DNA of 64,000 bases from Congeria kusceri (GCA_027627225.1 CM051038.1:44636343-44700342); one strand, 5' to 3'. Shown: positions 10,659 through 19,975, numbered from the stretch's first letter. Program-made: numbers and translations. Notes: a model not told the origin generated them from the letters alone.

Positions 10659-10693
10659 TATAAATACCTTGCCTAGTCAATGCTTCATCAGTA
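10659..10693 (+). promoter_or_regulatory. TATA plus CAGT core promoter of the fusogen gene
   Basis: TATAAATA (10659-10666) is followed by TCAGTA (10688-10693), with 31 bp from box start to initiator A. The start codon follows 29 nt later. The layout copies that of the divergent recombinase gene. Confidence 0.68.
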
Positions 10694-10718
10694 TTAAGTA
10701 ACTGACGTACAGTGAAAA

Positions 10719-12623
10719 ATGGAATTCATACTGCTGCTAATCCTTGCGCTGCTGTCGGCCGCCGGTATTCACGGCGCCGAAAGGAGAACGGCAACACAGG
10801 GCGGAAAGCTCGATAGGGCCATTTATAGGGCGAACGTGGGCGTGGTGTTGGACCACGTTGGCTATGTCACTTCGGCGGCAAGCAGCTGGCATCACAGCTT
10901 TGTGGTCAGCTTGCCGACCATGGACACAGCCCGCAACATGACGTTCGCGTACGACAGCACCGTCGCAGAGCTGCAGGAGCACTTGCGAAGCCGCCTTCAC
11001 CGGATGCAGCGGAGGGCCATCGACAGCCTGGATGCCCTCAATCTCGAGCAGGCCAGGGCCAGGGTGGCCAAGAGAAGCGCACCACTGGCCTTCATGGGGT
11101 CTCTCAGCAAAAGCCTGTTCGGGACGGCGACTGTCGACGACGTTCAGAAAGTGGCCGACAAGGTGAACCGGATGATCGAGTACGGTCAGACCCTTCAAAA
11201 TGACCTGGTGGCCCACGAGCAGCATTTCCAGTCATACATGCGAATCAACAACCGAAGAGTGGACAACATTGCGACCTACATCAACAAGACTACACAGGGA
11301 CTGCTGCGAATCGTCAACAACATTAACCTTCTTGAGGACCAGGTCACACTGCGCCTTCACCTACTAGAGGACTACACCAGGAACGTTTTCAACATGCTGA
11401 TCAAGGCGGACGAATCAACGGACTTCATCGCGGACATCTAGAGCGGCATCCGGGACATCGCTGCAGGATACCTCACCTACGGACTCATCACGCCAGCGGA
11501 CATCACCAAGGCCACCAACACCATGGATGGGATACTACGGAAGAGCGGATCGGACTTCAAGGTGCTACACAAGAACGCGGGATACTACTACAGACAGGCC
11601 AGCTTCGTCGCCAGCATCGTGGACAACGCCGACATATGGATTACACTGAAGATACCGGTAGGTATGAACACCGTCTACAACCTCTATGAGATCACCAGCT
11701 TCGACGTGCCTGTAGGAAACCACACGACCAGAGTTACGAATCTTCCAGAGTATGTAATGATAGACGATTCTGCGGCAGACCGGTTTCAACCACTCTCAAT
11801 GAAGGACCTTAACAAATGCGTAGGACACCATCACAAGACGTGCACATTCCCAGACCAGCATCAATTCAGGAGCGCTTCGGACACCTGCATCGCGGCCATA
11901 CTGGAGGACAGAAAATCAATGATTGAGAGAAACTGCGATACCGTCATCACAAAGAACAACAGACGACCGACAGCCACTGCCATCACTGACCGAAAGATGC
12001 TACTCATCGACATCGACGGACTACAACTTGACTGCACCACGGAGACGAAGACCATTGCCGGATGCCAATTCTGCCTACTGGATCTACCCTGCAACTGCGT
12101 GATATCGACAGCCGACAAGAACATACTGACGCCGACGACAAGGACCTGCCAGACAACGGACGACATCGACACGGCCAGGATTCACCTCACCAACCTGCAG
12201 CTATTGAAAGAAGCACTGGACCCGAAAAACTTCATCGAGAGGAAACCAAGCAGCAGATTTGCACAGGACCAGATGGACATCAAGAATTTCAACTTCGACC
12301 AAGCCACCAGGGATTTCATGGAACAAGACGCGGCCAAACGAACGGACCTAAAGGAACTCCAGCAGAAGGCGCAGCAACTACAAGAGAAGACTAGACGGGA
12401 GCGGCACTACAAGGACACCTTGGACTACTTGAGCACCACCACTAATGGGCAATATGTAGCGATGGGATTCTTTTTAATTGTTTTTATTGTATTACTTATT
12501 ATTCAATATGTTGTATATAGACGTTTAAAGGCACAGACACTACACAACACAGTTGCTATATCCCAACTCATGAGCGGGTCTAACCGTCAGTTGCGGGACT
12601 CCGACCTGAGTACTTCTGTGTGA
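10719..12623 (+). pseudogene. F/Env-type class I fusion glycoprotein gene, amber-interrupted
   Basis: One frame of 635 codons including the final stop, broken only by a TAG at 11439-11441 (codon 241). A hydrophobic signal peptide covers residues 1-20. A dibasic cleavage site (Val-Ala-Lys-Arg, 116-119) is followed by a glycine- and leucine-rich fusion-peptide-like segment (120-138) and a long amphipathic heptad-repeat region (about 139-225). The part after the stop is rich in Cys and N-glycosylation sequons. It has one transmembrane helix at about 12460-12516 and a short cytoplasmic tail. This architecture and length fit baculovirus F / errantivirus Env proteins, which merge membranes during entry. 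The stop would yield a short ectodomain fragment. A downstream ATG at 11523 keeps the frame but lacks a signal peptide. A single substitution explains the defect, and readthrough is possible but has no obvious context. The transmembrane part is noticeably AT-richer than the rest. Confidence 0.82.
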
Positions 12624-12690
12624 TTATGAATTGTATTATTATGTAGTGTTCGTATTGTTGTATAGTGTATGCATATTGTATTAATGTTGT

Positions 12691-12696
12691 AATAAA
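12691..12696 (+). terminator. Polyadenylation signal AATAAA
   Basis: A canonical AATAAA lies 68 nt after the fusogen stop codon and is followed by a GT-rich stretch (gtagtgatgtgtgtg) that can serve as the downstream element. Confidence 0.6.
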
Positions 12697-12844
12697 TGTT
12701 CAAGTTCAAAATGGTAGTGATGTGTGTGCAAGCCTGTCCGAGCGGGAGCCAAAAAAAAAAACATGCACACGTGTGTGCATGGTTTGTTTTGACTCAAAAA
12801 CACAAAGTCCAAATTGGTTGAGAAATTTTCTATGTCCAACCCGA

Positions 12845-12985
12845 ACGTCGTGTTCGGTCGCCTTCGGGCCTGTCCCCGCGCGAACGCCTCGCTGAGCTCC
12901 CCTCTAGGAAGGCCTGGCCCGCGCTGTCCACCGAGCTCCCCTAGACGACGGCCGCTGTCTGCCTGCGAGCCTTCGGTACTGTTCA
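12845..12985 (+). repeat. Single GC-rich repeat unit
   Basis: One unit of the family at 9705-10105 and 15375-16490. It is flanked on each side by 'gaaattttctatgtccaac', at about 12823 and 13010, a phrase that recurs in altered form in the right arm. Confidence 0.7.
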
Positions 12986-13377
12986 TAGGAAATAAAGTAC
13001 GAATTGGTTGAGAAATTTTCTATGTCCAACACACATGAAAAGAGTAGAAAAAAAAAACCATCCCCAAAAAAAACGTTGTTGACCATTGCCTGTATAAAAA
13101 CGTCCGCGGGATGTCTGAGTTAGAGCACACAAAAATGGACTTGGGCTTCGGTTAGGGTCGAGGTCGGGGACATTGTCAGGGCCAGGGTTAGTGTTAGGGT
13201 GTTATGTGTTAGAGTTAGAGTCCCGTCTATGGCCTTGGCGTGGGAGCTTACCAATGCTATCCCAGCCAATATAGATTCCGAGAGAATGCCCGTCTGAATG
13301 CGGACAAATCCCCCACTGCATGTCCCAGCACATGTACTACCACCTACCGATACGCTGCCATCAACGCTGCGGGCAGT

Positions 13378-13403
13378 AGGCACCCGGACACTTACGGGTG
13401 CCT
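13378..13403. repeat. Arm hairpin 1 (9-bp stem)
   Basis: AGGCACCCG (13378-13386) pairs with CGGGTGCCT (13395-13403) across an 8-nt loop. Confidence 0.7.
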
Positions 13404-14315
13404 GTAGCGGCGTGTATCACTCGCCGAACATATAAATCTGCCGTTTTGACATACGGCTAGCGGCCACCAGTACCGCCCATGTACCACATGTACCACACAC
13501 TCATTCGCTGCCTAGGCATGCAGTAGGCACCCGGCATAAGCCTCCAGTGTATCACCCAGCTCTGGGATTGGCCAGTCAATCCCATATATCGGCCTCAAAA
13601 CTGCCTTCCAACGGCAGCTTGCGACAACACAGAAAGCGGCCGTGCCTTTCTGGTCTGCCATTCCACCTTGAGGGTGTCCTGGCTGCTCCGGACATACCAT
13701 TGATCCTCGGGACAGCTTTGTATAACGCGCCCGTTCACGCCGCCGAGGGCAAGCATGTGGATTTTTTCCCATTGCCGGTGTGAGTGCGGCGGGGACCACT
13801 GCGATGCAAGCCGCTGCGGCGACCGAGCTCTTTGCCTTTGCCAAGGGGTTGGCCACAAAAATGCCTTCCAATGGCAGCGACAGCACAGAAAGCGGCCGTG
13901 CCTTTCTGGCTGCTAGCGAGACACTTGGATCGCCCGTGGGAGAGCGCGGGAGAACGTGTCTACGCTGGACACTTCTCCCGGGGTCGGCCGCAAAAATGCC
14001 TTCCAGCGATGCCTTCCAACGGCAGCGATAGCACAGAAAGCGGCCGCTCCTTTCTGGCTGCTAGCGAGGCGAACCCAAGCCTCCGTTGCTCTGGGCAAGG
14101 CCCAAGAGCTCGTTTTCGCAGTTTTTAGTTCGGAGGCGAACCCATTCCTCCGAGATAACATCGGCCACAATATGCCGTTTTAGTTCAGAGGCGAACCCAA
14201 GCCTCCGTTGCTCTGGGCAAGGCCCGAGAGCTCATGTTTCGCAGCCTCAAAGACCGCTTCCGAGCAACACATGTACCACACACCCGTTCGCTGCCAAACA
14301 TCTTGTGCAGGCAGA

Positions 14316-14354
14316 AGGCACCCGCGGGACCCTAAACACTTGCTGCGGGTGCCT
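14316..14354. repeat. Arm hairpin 2 (10-bp stem)
   Basis: AGGCACCCGC (14316-14325) pairs with GCGGGTGCCT (14345-14354). Confidence 0.7.
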
Positions 14355-14822
14355 GTCGAGGCGGTTTGCCTCTGATGAATCACTCGCCGAATAAATGTTC
14401 GGCGGCCGCGAGGGCCGCCCTGATGTCCCAGAGAAAAGACACCAGCCAGCATGACACCAGTGTCGCCCGGGAGAGTGCGGGCATGTCTACGCTGGATACG
14501 TTCTCTCACGCATCCGTCAATCCCTTTCGGTTTCGATGGCCAAAGGCCGCCCTGATGTCCCTGCCGACAGACACCAGCCAGCGAGACACTATGGTCGCCC
14601 GGGGGAAAGAGCGGGCATGCATTCGCTGGATACGTTCAATCCCGCTTATCCGTCAATCCACTGTTTAGTCCTGGGCTGCGATCCCCGACAACAGATCGCT
14701 AACCCTGGCTACATAGATGTCCGGGCGAACATCAGCCGTGTTGAAATATACGGCCAGCGGCCACCAAGGCGCGCATGTACCACCACACACCCGTTCGCTG
14801 CCAACGACTTTATGCAGGCAGA

Positions 14823-14898
14823 AGGCACCCGCTGGACACTGACCGGACTCGTTACGCATGTGTGATCCCGTGGCCTGGGCCCATTGCTGCGGGTGCCT
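14823..14898. repeat. Arm hairpin 3 (10-bp stem)
   Basis: AGGCACCCGC (14823-14832) pairs with GCGGGTGCCT (14889-14898), here with a 56-nt loop. The stem is kept while the loop length varies. Confidence 0.65.
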
Positions 14899-14964
14899 GT
14901 CCAGACGCTAAACCTCCCGTGTACCACTCGCCGATTTGATTGCTCTGGGATAGGCCCGAGAGCG

Positions 14965-15017
14965 CACTAACCCTACCCCTAAATCTAACGCTAAACCTAA
15001 CCCTAAGCCTAAACCGC
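14965..15017. repeat. Degenerate telomere-like tract
   Basis: About eight CCTAA-type words (ctaaccctacccctaaatct and so on) form a degraded C-strand telomeric array inside the right arm. A G-strand counterpart lies at 13170-13225. Confidence 0.65.
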
Positions 15018-15374
15018 GGTGTATATACCTACTCTACCATTGGCGGCCTCGAGGGCTGCCCTGATGTCCCCGAGTAAAGACACCAGCCAGCGGGACACTA
15101 GGGTCGCCCGTGGGAAAGTTCGGGCATGTCCATGCTGGATACGTTCTCTCCCGCATATCATCCGTCAATCCCTTTCGGTTTCGGCGGCCTAAGCCAACGT
15201 CAAAGCCGCCGCGGTGTCCCCGCCGAAGAACACCCTGCGACACTGGAACCGAGCCCGGGAGAGTAGGCATGTCGCAGAAATTTTTCTCTCCCATATATAT
15301 AGGAATGCTCTTGTCTCCAGCGAGACCGGTGGAATATAATTGTACCCGATCATCGTGTTCGGCTCCGAGCTCAA

Positions 15375-16490
15375 AAGCGAGGACAGCGCACCGCGGCCGC
15401 GGCCGAAATTTCGCCCGGATCAGCTCCCCGAGAGGCAGGCTTCGGCCGCGCGGTCCAGCCAGTTCGCCACGGCCTTCGGGACTATCCCCGCGAGAACGCC
15501 TCGCCGAGCACCCCGCAAGGCAGGCCTGGCCCGCACTATCCACGGAGCTCCACTAGACCGGGCCCGCGCATACACAGCGAGCTCCCCGAGACGACACGCT
15601 GCAGCCTGCCCAGCCCGCTCTCGAGCCCTGTCGCCGAGGTCCCCTAAACCAGGCACGCGCTTACCCAGCGAGACCGCCGGCTGCCTGCCTGCGAGCCTTT
15701 GGCTGTCCCCGCGAGACAGCCTCGCTCGCCTACTGGCCCGCGCTATCCACCGAGCACCCCGAGACAACCAGCGGCTGCCTGACTAACCCGCTCTTGGGCC
15801 CTGTCTTCAAGCACCCCGCAATGCAGGCCTGGCCTGCGCTGTCCACCGAGCTCCCCTATACGATGGCCGGCTGCCTGCCTGCGAGCCTTCGGCTGTCCCC
15901 GCGAGACAGCCTCGCTCGCCTACTGGCCCGCGCAATCCACCGAGCAGCCTGAGACAACCAGCGGCTGCCTGCCTAACCCGCTCTTGGGCCCTGTCTTTAA
16001 GCTCCCCGCTATGCAGGCCTGGCCTGCGCTGTCCACCGAGCTCACCTATACGACGGCCGGCTGCCTGCCTGCGAGCCTTCGGGACAGTCCCCGCGGGACA
16101 GCCTCGCTCGCCTACTGGCCCGCGCTATCCACCGAGCACCCCGAGACAACCAGCGGCTGCCTGCCTAACCCGCTCTTCGGCCCTGTCGTCAAGTTCCCGC
16201 TATGCAGGCCTGGCCCGCGCTGTCCACCGAGCTCCCCTATACGACGGCCGGCTGCCTGCCTGTGAGCCTTCGGGACTGTCCCCGCGGGACAGCCTCGCTC
16301 GCCTACTGGCCCGCGCTATCCACCGAGCACCCCGAGACAACCAGCGGCTGCATGCCTAACCCGCTCTTGGGCCCTGTCTTCAAGCTCCCCGCTATGAAGG
16401 CCTGGCCTGCGCTGTCCACCGAGCTCCCCTATACGACGGCCGGCTGCCTGCTTGCGAGCCTTCGGGACTTTCCCCGCGAGACCACCTAGC
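15375..16490 (+). repeat. GC-rich ~191-bp tandem repeat
   Basis: 'atgcaggcctgg' recurs at 15821, 16011, 16202 and, with one change, 16394. The unit is built from the 'ccgagctcccctatacgacggccggctgcctgcc' theme of the other GC-rich blocks. Copies before 15821 are more diverged. It is non-coding by my reading. Confidence 0.82.
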
Positions 16491-16539
16491 TCGCATTTTA
16501 TTGTCCCTTATATATAGGAATGATTATCTCTTCAGCGGG

Positions 16540-17382
16540 ACTGACACCCCCCAAATTTCTATCAGAATTTTTTTTTAGCTTTTATTTGCAGTTAGGGTAA
16601 TAATTGCGTTATATTTAAGTTATATGAACAAAATATTAACAAAATAGAAAACCCGCGCCCGGGGGTCAAGGCCCCTGTAAGGCGCACGTGTCTGCCTATG
16701 GCGATTTCCTAGCAGTAACAATTAGCCGTTTTTGCGACGCATCTCGCTAGCGGGACTGGCCGGCTTGCCCCCAGCGGCGATACGCGACCAGTAATAGACC
16801 TCGGCCGGATAGAGCGAATGAGCAGGCGGTACGGGGCCGGGTTAGGGTTAGGGGACTGGCCGGCTTGCCCCTAACCATAACCCTAACCCTTCAGACCTAG
16901 GCCGGCTGTCGTGAATGACCGGGCGGTACGGGGCCAGGGTAGGGTTAGTGTTAGGGGACTGGCCGGCTTGCCCCTAACCCTAACCCTTCAGACCTAGGCC
17001 GGCTGTCGTGAATGACCGGGCGGTACGGGGCCGGGGTAGGGTTAGGGTTAGGCGCTCGTTTTGGTCGTGGCGATTTCCTACCAGTAACACTTAACCATCT
17101 TTGCGACGCATCTCGCTTGCGGGACTGGCCGGCTGGCCCCCAGCGTTGATACGCTACCAGTAACAGACCTCGGCCTGCTAGCGCGAATGACCGGGGAGTA
17201 CGGGGCAGGGTCCCGCCCGGCGCTCGTTTTGTTTGTGGCGATTTCCTACCAGAAACACTTAGCCCTCATTGCGTCGCATCTCGCTAGCGGGACTGAACGG
17301 CATGCCCCCAGCGGCGGTACGCTACCAGTAACAGACCTATGCCGGCTAGCGCGAATGACCGGGCGGTACGGGGCCGGGTCCC
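16540..17382. repeat. Tandem repeat with inverted TTAGGG tracts
   Basis: Units contain 'ctcgctagcgggactgg', 'cagcggcgatacgc' and 'gcgaatgaccgggcggtacg'. Telomeric hexamer runs are at 16839-16854 and 17035-17052 (G-strand), and 16868-16889 and 16970-16988 (C-strand). The G- and C-strand runs face each other across 'gactggccggcttg', so each pair can fold as a hairpin. Confidence 0.7.
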
Positions 17383-19107
17383 GAGCGCGGGTTTTAGTTT
17401 TTCATAATATAACTTACATCTAACGTTTATTAGTAACAAATACTAGAAATAAAAGCTATTCGCGAATGAAAAATAATATATACAAAAAAATCTAAAACCG
17501 GCGCCGGAGAGTCAAGCTCCCGGCCAAGGCACAAAAGTGTGCCTTGTGCGTAAGCTTGACTCTCTGGCGCGGGTTTTAGTTTTCGGTAATATAACTTAAA
17601 ATTAACCTTTATTAGTAACATTAACTAGAAATAAATGCTATGCGTGAATAAAGGGAATAAAAAAAGCCCTCAGGCCCGTGTGTTTGTTGCGAAAATAGTA
17701 CAAGTCCGAAAATCGTGAAAAATTGTCTATGTCCAAAAACATCGAAAAATAAACTAAGTCCAAAATAGTTGCGAAAATAATCAAAGTTTAACACGAACGT
17801 CGTGTTAGACGCCCGTATAGGATAAAATAAAACATCTTTGCGTCGCATCTCGCTAGCGGAACTAGCCGGCTCTAATCCAGCGGCGGTACGCTGCCAGTAA
17901 TAGAACTAGGCCGGCTAGCCCGAATGACCGGGCGATACGGGGCCGGGTCCCGCCCGGCGTTTGTTTTAGTGGTGGCGATTTCCTACCATTAACACTTAGC
18001 CGTCTTTGCGATGCATCTCGCTAGCGGGACTGGAAGGCGGGTCCCCAGCGGCGATACGCTACCAGTAAGAGACCTCGGCCGACTAGCGCGATTGACCGGG
18101 CGGTATGGAGCCATGTCCCGCCCGGCGGCGAATTATCTCCCGAGCGCGGGTTTTAGTTTTTCATAATATAACTTGCATCTAACGTTTATTAGTAACAAAT
18201 ACTAGAAATATTCGCGAATGAAAAATAATATATACAAAAAAAACTAAAACCGGCGCCGGAGAGTCAAGCTCCCGGCCAAGGCGCAAAAGTGTGCCTTGTG
18301 CGTAAGCTTGACTCTCTGGCGCGGGTTTTAGTTTTCGGTAATATAACTTAAAATTAACCTTTATTAGTAACACCAACTAGAAATAAATGTTATGCGTGAA
18401 TAAAGGGAATAAAAAAAAAGCCCTCAGGCCCGTGTATTTGTAGCGAAAATAGTACAAGTCCGAAAATCGTGAAAAATTGTCTATGTCCAAAACATCGAAA
18501 AATAAACTAAGTCCAAAATAGTTGCGAAAATAATCAGTTTAACACTAACGTCGTGTTAGACGCCCGTACAAGATAAAATAAAACATAACTTGGCGTCGCA
18601 TCTCGCTAGCGGAACTAGCCGGCTCTGATCCAGCGGCGGTACGCTGCCAGTAATAGAACTAGGCCGGCTAGCGCGAATGACCGGGCTGTATGGAGCCATG
18701 TCCCGCCCGGCGGCGACTTATCTCCCGAGCGCGGGTTTTAGTTTTTCATAATATAACTTACATCTAACGTTTATTAGTAACAAATACCAGAAATAAAAGC
18801 TATTCGCAAATAAAAAATAATATATACAAAAAAAACTAAAACCAGAAAGTGTGCCTTGTGCGTAAGCTTGACTCTCTGGCGCCGGTTTTAGTTTTCGGTC
18901 ACATAACTTAAAATTAACCTTTATTAGTAACACCAACTAGAAATAAATGCTATGCGTGAATATAGGGAATAAAAAAAGCCCTCAGGCCCGTGTGTTTGTA
19001 GCGAAAATAGTACAAGTCCGAAAATCGTGAAAAATTGTCTATGTCCAAAAACATCGAAAAATAAACTAAGTCCAAAATAGTTGCGAAAATAGCCAGTCTA
19101 ACACGAA
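17383..19107. repeat. Higher-order repeat, three copies with a foldback
   Basis: Copies begin 'ccgagcgcgggttttag' at about 17383, 18139 and 18726. Each includes a long foldback: at 17507-17518 and 17553-17564 the arms GAGAGTCAAGCT and AGCTTGACTCTC pair, extended by 'ctaaaacc' flanks to about 26 bp. A second hairpin, 'aaggcacaaaagtgtgcctt', is nested in the loop. The third copy has lost its left arm. Confidence 0.75.
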
Positions 19108-19520
19108 CGACAGCCAAAATAGTGTTTTCCGCTGTCCAAAAACCCGTCAAGTGAGGTTTCCCGTCGAATGAGCCAATATAAAAAAATCCTTCTCCCTGAA
19201 GCACAAAAGTGTTCCCAGGGCACATAAATGCGCCCTAGAATTCGGCCTTCCGACAGCCAAAATAGTGTTTTCCCCTGTCCAAAAACCCGTCAAGTGAGGT
19301 TTTTTTTTTCGTTTCGGGACATTTCCCGTCGAATGAGCCAATAAACCAAAAATCCTTATCCCTAAGGGCACATAAATGCGCCCTAGAATTCGGCCTTCCG
19401 AGAGCCAAAATAGTGTTTTCCGCTGTCCAAAAACCCGTCAAGTGAGGGTTTTTTTTCGTTTCGGGACATTTCCCGTCGAATGAGCCAATAAACCAAAAAT
19501 GCTTCTCCCTAAGGCACAAA
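19108..19520. repeat. ~147-bp tandem repeat near the right end
   Basis: 'cagccaaaatagtgttttcc' recurs at about 19109, 19253 and 19402. Each unit also carries 'aaaacccgtcaagtgagg', 'cccgtcgaatgagccaata' and a GGGCACA-loop-TGCGCCC hairpin. Confidence 0.78.
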
Positions 19521-19601
19521 AATGTTCCCTGGAGGTCAATCTAGGGCACAAAAATGCGCCCGCAGTCAAGCTCAAGGCGCAAAAATGCACCTGCAGTCAA
19601 G
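19521..19601. repeat. Right terminus of the element
   Basis: Two copies of 'gcagtcaagctca' end the element (19563-19575 and 19593-19605; the last four bases are the junction repeat). Between and before them are hairpins GGGCACAAAAATGCGCCC and GGCGCAAAAATGCACC, matching the left-end hairpin. Confidence 0.6.
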
Positions 19602-19636
19602 CTCACACAGGAAACCCAGTCAGAGTGACCTTCCTC
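19602..19636 (-). pseudogene. RACK1 pseudogene, 5' part of the split exon
   Basis: On the minus strand a CATCTGTAG acceptor is followed by codons for EEGHSDWVSCV, the RACK1 sequence directly before Arg-Phe-Ser-Pro. Homology ends at 19604, where the element begins. This short exon piece is the evidence that the insertion hit a RACK1 copy. Confidence 0.82.
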
Positions 19637-19639
19637 CTA

Positions 19640-19970
19640 CAGATGCAATTGCAAATTATCAGGAGCCAGTTTGATTAACCCACAAATGAAAATAGTATGT
19701 TAGACAAAAGTTTACTCATTGTTTTCAGCGCTCACACTGGCTCTAAATTTTCTTTAGCCAAATTATTTTCTACTCTTGTTGCCTTTACGTGGCATAATGG
19801 CATTAAGGATTAATAAAAATACTTGTACTTTTATAAATAAATAGATAACAAACATGCACTTGCAGATAAAATAGTGTTATTTATTGTTCATTGCAATTGC
19901 TAAATTGTTATGCCTGCATACATTTTCTACAAGCCCTTCACGAAATCTATCCATCAATAAAAACAAGAAA
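19640..19970. other. Non-coding DNA, probably RACK1 intron remnant
   Basis: This directly precedes the acceptor of the split exon. I looked for the preceding RACK1 exon on the minus strand and did not find one. Confidence 0.4.
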
Positions 19971-19975
19971 TGTGG

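Larger units (their letters stand above)
13100..15350. repeat. Complex repeat arm with conserved hairpins
   Basis: Repeated modules are interleaved here. 'agcacagaaagcggccg' blocks lie at about 13630, 13890 and 14030, and 'aagcctccgttgctctggg' at about 14080 and 14200. 'gacaccagccagc' blocks followed by 'cgggcatg' lie at about 14430, 14570 and 15080, and 'tgtaccacacac' blocks at about 13490, 14270 and 14775. Frames reach 148 codons but follow the repeats and share no domain. I call it non-coding arm DNA. Confidence 0.65.
2946..19601. mobile_element. 16.7 kb tyrosine-recombinase element with envelope-like gene
   Basis: The limits come from the split RACK1 exon: host sequence stops at 2945 and resumes at 19602, with CTCA at both junctions (2942-2945 and 19602-19605). 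Just inside the ends is a 6-bp inverted pair, AGCTTG at 2948-2953 and CAAGCT at 19598-19603. Between them lie a recombinase-methyltransferase gene and a divergent fusogen gene with GC-rich coding DNA, flanked by long repeat arms of about 3 kb (left) and 7 kb (right). The encoded tyrosine recombinase and a short crossover-like repeat suggest Crypton-like integration. No LTR, DNA polymerase, capsid or DDE integrase was found. Both genes carry lesions, so the copy is probably inactive. An alternative is several independent insertions at one site, but the exact exon junction argues for one event, with later growth of repeats. Confidence 0.78.

Noticed and set aside
11861..12172. Minus-strand frames across the fusogen (also 10737-11225) as overlapping genes
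   Set aside because: These are antisense shadows of a GC-rich coding frame, with no promoter or start context.
10640..12700. An errantivirus or other LTR retroelement
   Set aside because: No gag, protease, reverse transcriptase or integrase frame lies near the fusogen, and no LTR pair brackets it.
2946..19601. An integrated baculovirus, nudivirus or other complete large DNA virus
   Set aside because: Only an F-like fusogen and a recombinase-SET gene are present. No core genes, polymerase or capsid protein could be read.
2946..19601. A Maverick/Polinton
   Set aside because: There is no protein-primed polymerase B, packaging ATPase or rve integrase, and the duplication is 4 bp, not the 5-6 bp known for Polintons.
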